Positions 1 to 5,387 of a stretch of DNA of 5,387 nt are shown piece by piece; the first letter of the stretch is position 1, and every line of letters begins with the position of its first letter. The notes beneath the pieces are model-generated. The model did no database searches. It worked only from the letters and a program-made list of their open reading frames with translations, and was not told the DNA's origin. Source of the stretch: CAZEJK01 sp964512045 (GTDB lineage: Bacteria > Acidobacteriota > Thermoanaerobaculia > Thermoanaerobaculales > Sulfomarinibacteraceae); assembly GCA_964512045.1 (NCBI GenBank), contig CAZEJK010000330.1, positions 1 through 5,387 on the forward strand. Reading direction: 5' to 3'. Both the position numbers and the translations under genes were made by a program.

Positions 1-514
1 GTCCCAGCCCCACCTTGGTCAGCTGATCCACGGCCTCGTAGGTGAGCGTTCCCGAGCGGGACACGACACCGATCGAGCCCGGCGTGTGGATCTGTGCCGG
101 CATGATCCCGATCTTCGTCTGCCCGGGCGTGATCACGCCGGGGCAGTTGGGCCCGATGAGTCGAGTGGGCAGCTGCGCGAGGATCCGCGAGACCCGAATC
201 TCGTCCCGCGCCGGGATCCCTTCGGTGATGCACACGACCAGGCGGATGCCGGCGTCGGCCGCCTCCAGGATCGCGTCCGCGGCAAACGGAGGTGGCACGA
301 AGATGAGGCTCGCATCTGCCTCGGTGTGCACAACCGCGTCGTACACCGTGTTGTAGATCGGAACGCCGTCGACCTCTTGGCCCGCCTTGCCGGGCGTGAC
401 GCCAGCGACGATCTGCGCACCGTACTCGCGGCACTGCGCCGCGTGGAACTGTCCCTCTTTGCCGGTCAGACCCTGAACGACGATGCGGGTGTCCTTGTCT
501 GCAAAGATGCTCAT
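1..514 (-). CDS. sucD: Succinyl-CoA synthetase (ADP-forming) alpha subunit, partial (N-terminal 171 codons)
   Basis: This is the CoA-binding/phosphohistidine subunit of succinyl-CoA synthetase, a cytoplasmic TCA-cycle enzyme that interconverts succinyl-CoA and succinate with NTP formation. The start is the ATG at 514-512 (MSIFADKDTRIVVQGLTGKE). The frame stays open to the left edge, so about 120 residues are missing compared with the usual 290-300. Seen in the sequence: the Rossmann-type CoA-binding start with GLTGKEGQFH (residues 15-24), VTPGK (39-43), TEGIP (97-101), the strongly conserved GPNCPGVITPG (121-131) and SRSGTLTYE (152-160). The active-site phosphohistidine (His246 in E. coli numbering) lies in the missing part, so catalytic competence cannot be judged here. 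It starts 10 bp after the sucC stop codon. A GAGGGG Shine-Dalgarno-like run overlaps that stop, which indicates co-transcription and probably coupled translation with sucC. Identification is very secure from near-continuous similarity to E. coli SucD. Confidence 0.97.
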   Translation of the reverse strand, partial: MSIFADKDTRIVVQGLTGKEGQFHAAQCREYGAQIVAGVTPGKAGQEVDGVPIYNTVYDAVVHTEADASLIFVPPPFAADAILEAADAGIRLVVCITEGIPARDEIRVSRILAQLPTRLIGPNCPGVITPGQTKIGIMPAQIHTPGSIGVVSRSGTLTYEAVDQLTKVGLG

Positions 515-524
515 GACTCGCCCC

Positions 525-1688
<1,164 letters not shown>

Positions 1689-1701
1689 ACTTCCTCCCTG
1701 G
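1689..1701 (-). promoter_or_regulatory. Ribosome binding site of sucC
   Basis: On the minus strand the bases just before the sucC ATG read CCAGGGAGGAAGT, a strong Shine-Dalgarno match (GGGAGGA) with about 5 nt spacing. It decides the start at MKVHEYQ over the longer open frame extending to about 2009, whose extra residues look like translated non-coding DNA and have no counterpart in SucC proteins. Confidence 0.85.
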
Positions 1702-1729
1702 ATATCAGCCCGTTTGCACGGCGCCGCCC

Positions 1730-1758
1730 ATTGTGCCCGTTCCGACACGCCGCGGCAA
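1730..1758 (-). promoter_or_regulatory. Possible sigma70-type promoter of sucCD
   Basis: On the minus strand TTGCCG (1758-1753; 4 of 6 matches to TTGACA) is followed after exactly 17 bp by CACAAT (1735-1730; 4 of 6 matches to TATAAT). Transcription would start near 1723, leaving a leader of roughly 35 nt before the sucC ATG and its ribosome site. Position and spacing are ideal, but each hexamer is only a moderate match, so this is a candidate found by eye. Confidence 0.3.
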
Positions 1759-1795
1759 GGCCCGCGCTGGTCCGGTTCCGGGACTGCCGCGAAGC

Positions 1796-1816
1796 GTTGT
1801 CGCTCCTGCGAGCAAC
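1796..1816. repeat. Imperfect inverted repeat (hairpin) upstream of sucC
   Basis: On the plus strand GTTG-TCGC (1796-1803) and GCGA-g-CAAC (1808-1816) can pair as an 8-bp stem with one bulged G and a TCCT loop (AGGA on the minus strand). It lies about 108 bp before sucC and upstream of the candidate promoter. There is no T-run, so it is not a typical intrinsic terminator. It may be an operator or have no function. Confidence 0.3.
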
Positions 1817-1948
1817 AGTCGTGTCCGCAACCAGAGCTGTCCCGGAGGCTGATGGGGTCCGTGGGGAGCTCATAGCCAACGCCGAGATGCCGACAATGGC
1901 GCGGCCATGGAGCCGGCCCCATCGGAGCACCGGTGTGGTTACGGCCCA

Positions 1949-1963
1949 CCGCCAAGTTGGCGG
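1949..1963. repeat. 15-bp palindrome after the TMEM43-like stop codon
   Basis: CCGCCAA-G-TTGGCGG is a perfect palindrome with 7-bp arms around one central base. As RNA it would form a 5-bp GC-rich stem with a 5-nt loop. It begins 8 bp beyond the TAG stop of the TMEM43-like gene in the direction of transcription. No T-tract follows on the minus strand. It could be a weak or factor-assisted 3' end structure, or a dimeric regulator's operator. The sequence cannot tell these apart. Confidence 0.4.
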
Positions 1964-1971
1964 CTCGATCG

Positions 1972-3201
1972 CTACGCCGGTGGCGGGGGCGGTGGTGGTG
2001 GCGCCCCACCCGCCGCAGAGACCTTGCGCCGTCGGGCCGCCATCACTGCAAGGACAATGAGCACGAGCGCCACGAGCAGCAGCGCAATCCCGAGCACGGG
2101 TCGGAACGCGATCCAGGCCAGCGCGATCACCACGAACGAGAGAATCGCGGCGATGAAGCCCGCGAACACGCCCACACCAAGGCCGAGCAGGTTCCCCAGC
2201 ACCGGAATCACATCGGCCACCACGACCAATGGTCGGAACACCAGCGTGATCCCCAAGAACATCACCAGGAAGCCCACGAAGCGAAGGACCCAGGTCAGTG
2301 TTGTGTTGCGCTTCTGCGCCGCCTCGAACATGGCGTCGGCCGGCACCATGCCGGTCTCGAGCATCTCGAGCCTCCGCCCTGCCTCAGTCTGGTACGGCCG
2401 GAAGGTGTGACCTGTCTGCTCGGCCACGATACTGACGTCCGTCGGCCAGACGACCCGGAACTGTACCCGCAGATCCCCGATCTCCGGATCGTTCGGATCC
2501 GCCCCTCGGTACAGCCCTCCGTCCACCAGCTCGAAGCCCGTCATACCATCCTCGCCCGTTGCCGGCGCGCCCTGAGGCCGCTGACCGGCAACCCCGGGTG
2601 GCACGGAATCGAGCCGGTAGCGCTCCCACTCCGAGATCTTCTCCACCAGCCCTGGCGACAGGTTGTACCCACCCACGCGCACCTCACCGGCGGTGAACGT
2701 GGCACTGTCGTACGGCATCCGGTCCGGGTTCTCGTGTCCCTCGGGACGTTTGAAGCCACCGGAGTTGATCAGCCCCTCCGACCACGTCTTCCGATAGCTG
2801 TAGGTGGTCACGGTCTCGGTGCCGCCACCGGTCTTCTTGCGCTTCTCGCGATCCTCGTCCTCCTGCCACTGGTACATCTCCACCTGACGGCGGAGCTTGA
2901 TCGCCTCCGCAGACACCCCGAACAATGGGTCCGAGATGCTCCCGTCGACCTGCGCACGACCGCTGGTATGGACGAGCCGACCGTCGTACGACGGATCCAC
3001 CGGCTCCGCAGGCACCGAAACCACTGCCGCAGCGCCTTCGTTCAGGCTCTTCGTTGTCTTCACTGTCCGGCCCTCGTTCCACCACAGCAGCCCCAGCGAG
3101 ATCAGAAACAGCACGACTCCGACCAGCACGCCTTTGATCGACGAGCCCAGGCGCGACAGCCAGCCTTCCTGCGTCACTTCGGAGAACGAATCCTGCGCCA
3201 T
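1972..3201 (-). CDS. TMEM43/LUMA family multi-pass membrane protein
   Basis: A 409-residue protein of the TMEM43 family (human member 400 aa). Its bacterial function is unknown; the animal protein sits in the ER and inner nuclear membranes. Seen: an N-terminal membrane helix (about 22-41), then the family signature WWNEGR (40-45), SLNEG (52-56), GRLVH (74-78), LRRQVEMYQW (103-112), TYSYRKTW (133-140), LINSGGF (144-150) and GHENP (155-159). A long soluble loop runs to about residue 300 and includes EIGDLRVQF (240-248). A cluster of hydrophobic helices follows (about 302-324, 327-348, 349-366 and 368-388), with FRP motifs at 322-324 and 366-368. The tail is basic (ARRRK, 389-393) and ends in eight consecutive prolines. 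The ATG at 3201 was preferred because a GGGAAAGGGGG ribosome site precedes it by about 6 nt; a GTG at 3219 would overlap that site. It is divergent from the UbiB-like kinase gene and 283 bp upstream of sucC on the same strand. Family assignment is strong; cellular role is not known. Confidence 0.93.
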   Translation of the reverse strand: MAQDSFSEVTQEGWLSRLGSSIKGVLVGVVLFLISLGLLWWNEGRTVKTTKSLNEGAAAVVSVPAEPVDPSYDGRLVHTSGRAQVDGSISDPLFGVSAEAIKLRRQVEMYQWQEDEDREKRKKTGGGTETVTTYSYRKTWSEGLINSGGFKRPEGHENPDRMPYDSATFTAGEVRVGGYNLSPGLVEKISEWERYRLDSVPPGVAGQRPQGAPATGEDGMTGFELVDGGLYRGADPNDPEIGDLRVQFRVVWPTDVSIVAEQTGHTFRPYQTEAGRRLEMLETGMVPADAMFEAAQKRNTTLTWVLRFVGFLVMFLGITLVFRPLVVVADVIPVLGNLLGLGVGVFAGFIAAILSFVVIALAWIAFRPVLGIALLLVALVLIVLAVMAARRRKVSAAGGAPPPPPPPPA

Positions 3202-3254
3202 GACGGCCCCCTTTCCCACACATCTTCATGATCACGAGTGGCAGTAACCCAAAG

Positions 3255-3284
3255 AGCATCCCACGCGCGCGCAGAGCGGGTCAA
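3255..3284 (-). promoter_or_regulatory. Possible promoter of the TMEM43-like gene
   Basis: On the minus strand TTGACC (3284-3279; 5 of 6 matches to the -35 consensus) is followed after 18 bp by GATGCT (3260-3255; 3 of 6 matches to TATAAT). The start would fall near 3248, giving a leader of about 45-50 nt. The -35 is good and the -10 is poor, so this is a weak candidate, or a promoter read by an alternative sigma factor. Confidence 0.22.
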
Positions 3285-3326
3285 GCATCGCGCCCCGACT
3301 CGCCGTCCGCCGCTCCTCCGAGAACC

Positions 3327-3342
3327 AGGTCGGCGACGACCT
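3327..3342 (+). repeat. Perfect 6-bp hairpin with GCGA tetraloop
   Basis: AGGTCG (3327-3332) and CGACCT (3337-3342) are exact reverse complements around GCGA, which in a plus-strand transcript is a stable GNRA-type tetraloop. It lies upstream of both candidate promoters relative to their genes, so it would not be in either predicted leader. It may be an operator dyad, part of an unannotated small RNA, or chance in GC-rich DNA. Confidence 0.3.
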
Positions 3343-3428
3343 CTACCACATCCCAGACCAGCTCGGCCGCGTTGGCTCCCCCATCCGCCCAATCTCTCCA
3401 GCAGAAGCAACGGCACAGCATCCGGGTT

Positions 3429-3469
3429 CGGGATCCGGATCAGGTCCCGGCCCCGGCGTCCGGATCCCG
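3429..3469. repeat. 11-bp perfect inverted repeat upstream of the UbiB-like gene
   Basis: CGGGATCCGGA (3429-3439) is the exact reverse complement of TCCGGATCCCG (3459-3469), separated by 19 bp. Each arm contains the palindromic core GGATCC. A third GGGATCC lies at 3495-3501, just before the TATAAT box, and an 11-bp copy of one arm (GTCCGGATCCC, also 3458-3468) recurs at 5285-5295 after the kinase gene. It is a candidate regulatory site or part of a dispersed repeat. GGATCC also occurs several times inside the coding regions, so the core alone is not significant. Confidence 0.5.
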
Positions 3470-3516
3470 GCCATCCGGTCACCAGGCGCTTTCGGGGATC
3501 CTCACGGGTGAGCCGC

Positions 3517-3522
3517 TATAAT
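3517..3522 (+). promoter_or_regulatory. Perfect -10 box (TATAAT) for the UbiB-like gene
   Basis: TATAAT on the plus strand is a 6 of 6 match in very GC-rich surroundings and lies 65 bp before the kinase ATG, giving a start near 3529-3530 and a leader of about 58 nt. No good -35 hexamer stands 16-18 bp upstream (GGGGAT occupies 3494-3499) and there is no extended -10 TG. The promoter may therefore depend on an activator or use a non-standard -35. Confidence 0.5.
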
Positions 3523-3570
3523 CGGGCGCACAGGCCAGCCACCGTTCGATAGCAGCGGGCCATCTGGCGT

Positions 3571-3578
3571 GGGAAGGA
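3571..3578 (+). promoter_or_regulatory. Ribosome binding site of the UbiB-like gene
   Basis: GGGAAGGA precedes the ATG at 3588 with 9 nt between them. This supports the start at MVLSIRKLGYVGR, which is also where similarity to the family's N-terminal helical region begins. Confidence 0.65.
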
Positions 3579-3587
3579 TCTGACTCG

Positions 3588-5270
3588 ATGGTACTGTCCA
3601 TCCGCAAGCTTGGCTACGTGGGGCGCACCTATCGGCATGCCCAAAGGTACCGGCAGATCCTGGCGGTTCTCCTCAAGTACGGGTTCGATGACATCCTCAA
3701 GAGCCTGAAGCTCGGCGGCCTGCGGCGGCTGTCACCTGGTTCCTCCGAGCTCGCCCAGCTATCGACGCCGGTGCGAGTTCGCAGAGTTCTCGAGGAGCTC
3801 GGGCCAACGTTCGTCAAGGCCGGCCAGCTCCTGTCGACCCGTCCAGACCTCCTGCCGGTCGGCATCATGACCGAGCTCGCTCACCTGCAGGATCAGGTCG
3901 CGCCGATCCCGTTCGAGCAGGTGGAGAAGATCCTCGCGCGCGAGCTCGAGCAGCCGCTGGATACGGTCTTCTCCGAGTTTGACCGCGAGCCCCTGGCCGC
4001 CGCCTCCCTCGGTCAGGTCCACCACGCCCATACCGTGAAAGGACGCGAGGTCGCCGTCAAGGTCCTGCGGCCCGGCGTCCACCGCACCGTCGAGGTCGAC
4101 CTCGAGATCATGCTGTACCTGGCCACGCTCATGGAGCGGCACCTCGAAGGATGGGATGTGCACCGGCCCACCCGGATCGTGGAGGAGCTGACCGTCCTGC
4201 TGGAGAAGGAGCTCGACTACCGGATGGAGGCAGCGAGCCAGGAGCGTTTCGGTTGGCAGTTTCTGAAGGACCCGAAGATCCATGTCCCCGAGGTGCTCCG
4301 CGACCTCACCACGGCCTCGGTCCTGACCCAGGAGTTCATTCACGGCGTCAAGGCCGCCAATGCCGAGGCGCTCGAGGAGTACGGGCTGGACCCCAACGAG
4401 CTTGCCGCCACCATCGCCGACGCGACCATGCACCAGCTCTTCGTCACCGGCTTCTTTCACGGCGACCCGCATCCCGGCAACCTGCTCATCACATCCGAAG
4501 GCGTGATCACGTACCTCGACTTCGGGATGATGGGGAGAATCGGCCGGCGGGCGCGAGAGACCTTCTCGGACCTGATGACGGCGATCGTCCAGCGCAACGA
4601 GGAGGCTATGGCCGATGCGCTCTTGGAGCTGTGCACTTACGAGGAGGAGCCGAACCGGGCCGTGCTCGAGCGCGAGCTCGGCGACTACGCCGACCGCTAC
4701 TTCTTCCAGGCGCTGAAGCACGTACGCATGGCCGAGGGGCTCAACGAGCTCCTCGAGCTCGCGGTCGAGCACCGGCTGACCATGCCCGCCAACCTGTTCC
4801 TGATGATCAAAGCGCTGTCGAATATCGAGGGCTCCTGTCGCCGTCTCGATCCCAACTTCCAGATCACCGAGCATGCTGCGCCGTTCTTCCGTCGCCTCGC
4901 CCTCGACCGGCTCCATCCGAGCCGACTCGCAAGGGACTTCGCCGACGTCTCCACCGAGATGCTGTCGCTCGGCCGCGAGATCCCGCACCAGCTCAGCGAC
5001 GTCCTCAAGCAGCTGCGCTCCGGAAACCTCATCGACGGGATTGAGCTGCGCGGCCTCATGCCGCTGGTGAACGCCACCGACCGTGCCGGCAACCGGCTGG
5101 CGTTCGCGATCGTCCTCGCTGGCCTCATCGTCGGCTCGTCGATCATCGTCGTCGCCGATGCCGCCGACGTGGGCATCGGCCTCAGCCGAATCGCCCTGGT
5201 GGGGTTCTCGGTCGCCGCCGTCATCGGCTTCTGGCTGCTGGTCTCCATCCTTCGCCGAAGGGGCATGTGA
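3588..5270 (+). CDS. ABC1/AarF/UbiB (COQ8-type) atypical protein kinase-like protein
   Basis: A 560-residue member of the UbiB/ADCK/COQ8 family (E. coli UbiB is 546). Family members are membrane-associated atypical kinases/ATPases required for ubiquinone biosynthesis in proteobacteria and mitochondria; their substrates in other bacteria are unsettled. Seen: the N-terminal extension with the signature KAGQ (KxGQ, 77-80) in FVKAGQLLSTRPDLLP; the Ala-rich loop AAAS-LGQVHHA (137-147) replacing the usual Gly-rich loop; the ATP-binding lysine in VAVKVLRPG (K158); the ExD motif in EKELDYR (E208, D210); the catalytic loop HGDPHPGN (291-298; D293, N298); and the metal-binding DFG (311-313). All key residues are present, so it should bind ATP. 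Two hydrophobic helices close the protein (about 504-523 and 534-554), followed by an RRR tail. This is the usual membrane anchor of bacterial members. No quinone-biosynthesis gene is visible beside it, so ubiB itself is not assigned. It stands alone on its strand here, behind its own putative promoter. Confidence 0.95.
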   Translation: MVLSIRKLGYVGRTYRHAQRYRQILAVLLKYGFDDILKSLKLGGLRRLSPGSSELAQLSTPVRVRRVLEELGPTFVKAGQLLSTRPDLLPVGIMTELAHLQDQVAPIPFEQVEKILARELEQPLDTVFSEFDREPLAAASLGQVHHAHTVKGREVAVKVLRPGVHRTVEVDLEIMLYLATLMERHLEGWDVHRPTRIVEELTVLLEKELDYRMEAASQERFGWQFLKDPKIHVPEVLRDLTTASVLTQEFIHGVKAANAEALEEYGLDPNELAATIADATMHQLFVTGFFHGDPHPGNLLITSEGVITYLDFGMMGRIGRRARETFSDLMTAIVQRNEEAMADALLELCTYEEEPNRAVLERELGDYADRYFFQALKHVRMAEGLNELLELAVEHRLTMPANLFLMIKALSNIEGSCRRLDPNFQITEHAAPFFRRLALDRLHPSRLARDFADVSTEMLSLGREIPHQLSDVLKQLRSGNLIDGIELRGLMPLVNATDRAGNRLAFAIVLAGLIVGSSIIVVADAADVGIGLSRIALVGFSVAAVIGFWLLVSILRRRGM

Positions 5271-5284
5271 ACGAAGCTTTCCGG

Positions 5285-5295
5285 GTCCGGATCCC
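5285..5295. repeat. 11-bp repeat copy downstream of the UbiB-like gene
   Basis: GTCCGGATCCC is identical to 3458-3468, the right arm of the inverted repeat upstream of the kinase gene. The two copies therefore flank the gene. They are too short and low in complexity to be called an insertion boundary. Confidence 0.35.
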
Positions 5296-5358
5296 TACCT
5301 CTGCGGCCTGTTGCGGATGGGCGGCGGGCACCAACCGAGTGGCTCTCCCATTGTGGCA

Positions 5359-5375
5359 GCCGGCGTCTCGCCGGC
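5359..5375. repeat. Strong GC hairpin downstream of the UbiB-like gene
   Basis: GCCGGCG (5359-5365) and CGCCGGC (5369-5375) are exact reverse complements around a 3-nt TCT loop, about 90 bp after the kinase stop codon. A G-rich run follows and no T-tract is seen on either side within the window, so it is not a canonical intrinsic terminator. It could be a terminator working without a U-tract or a REP-like intergenic palindrome. The window ends 12 bp later, so its context is incomplete. Confidence 0.4.
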
Positions 5376-5387
5376 GGGTGGGCGGGA

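Larger units (their letters stand above)
1689..1971. other. Intergenic region between the TMEM43-like gene and sucC (283 bp)
   Basis: No convincing gene is present. Short open frames on either strand give low-complexity, Arg/Ser/Ala-rich translations without family motifs, and none has a good ribosome site. The region contains the sucC ribosome site and candidate promoter, an imperfect hairpin at 1796-1816 and a 15-bp palindrome at 1949-1963 just after the TMEM43-like stop codon. The gap is large enough that sucCD is probably transcribed independently of the gene upstream of it. Confidence 0.6.
3202..3587. other. Divergent intergenic region between the TMEM43-like and UbiB-like genes (386 bp)
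   Basis: Two genes are transcribed away from this region. Open frames crossing it on both strands translate into Arg/Pro/Ser-rich sequence with no recognisable family, and none has a convincing ribosome site, so I call it non-coding. It holds a candidate leftward promoter (3255-3284), a GCGA-tetraloop hairpin (3327-3342), an 11-bp inverted repeat rich in GGATCC (3429-3469), a perfect rightward TATAAT (3517-3522) and the kinase ribosome site. Confidence 0.65.

Noticed and set aside
1689..2009. An N-terminal extension of sucC using the open frame up to about 2009
   Set aside because: The extension would overlap the end of the TMEM43-like gene, has no counterpart in SucC, and the strong ribosome site and invariant MKVHEYQ start support 1688.
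3202..3219. A GTG start at 3219 for the TMEM43-like protein
   Set aside because: The GTG and the next codons lie within the purine-rich ribosome site that serves the ATG at 3201, so the downstream ATG is the better start.
1933..3231. A 432-codon plus-strand open frame lying antisense to the TMEM43-like gene
   Set aside because: It is rich in His, Arg and Pro, lacks any family motif or ribosome site, and mirrors a gene with unmistakable conserved motifs. Long antisense frames are expected in GC-rich genes.
3174..3552. Small open frames on both strands in the divergent intergenic region
   Set aside because: Their translations are Arg/Pro/Ser-rich without recognisable domains, they overlap each other in several frames, and none has a convincing ribosome site.
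3759..4988. A 409-codon minus-strand open frame antisense to the UbiB-like gene
   Set aside because: Its translation is a low-information Leu/Glu/Gly/Val-rich shadow of the kinase codons, with no motif. The opposite strand encodes a complete catalytic core.
5359..5375. Canonical intrinsic terminator after the UbiB-like gene
   Set aside because: The stem is strong, but no T-tract follows on either strand within the window, so I list it only as a hairpin or repeat.

Overview
This is a GC-rich bacterial chromosomal window with three complete genes and one gene cut by the left edge. All four have full-length, undisrupted reading frames with strong G/C preference at third codon positions. The protein sequences fit a free-living, high-GC bacterium with a complete TCA cycle, such as an actinobacterial, Chloroflexota-like or similar lineage. 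The sequence alone does not fix the phylum. I see no transposase, integrase, phage gene, tRNA, rRNA or CRISPR array.

Layout: positions 1-514 (minus) hold the N-terminal 171 codons of sucD, the alpha subunit of succinyl-CoA synthetase, which runs off the left edge. Positions 525-1688 (minus) hold a complete sucC, the beta subunit, 10 bp upstream of sucD in a classic sucCD operon. A 283-bp gap with a possible promoter and two short dyad structures follows. Positions 1972-3201 (minus) encode a bacterial member of the TMEM43/LUMA family of membrane proteins, best known from animals. A 386-bp divergent intergenic region follows, with a perfect TATAAT box facing right and an 11-bp inverted repeat. 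Positions 3588-5270 (plus) encode a full-length ABC1/AarF/UbiB/COQ8-type atypical kinase with two C-terminal membrane helices. The last 117 bp are non-coding and hold a strong GC hairpin.

Function: sucCD performs substrate-level phosphorylation in the TCA cycle (succinyl-CoA + ADP + Pi <-> succinate + ATP + CoA). The UbiB-like protein is presumably a membrane-anchored ATPase/kinase supporting isoprenoid-quinone or other membrane lipid metabolism. The TMEM43 homologue is a multi-pass membrane protein of unknown bacterial role. It is divergently arranged with the kinase gene, so the two could share regulation, but nothing here proves a functional link.

Most of the window is ordinary core metabolism. 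The parts worth a second look are the bacterial TMEM43 protein, its polyproline tail, and the structured divergent intergenic region. I do not see convincing evidence for a new multi-gene system.
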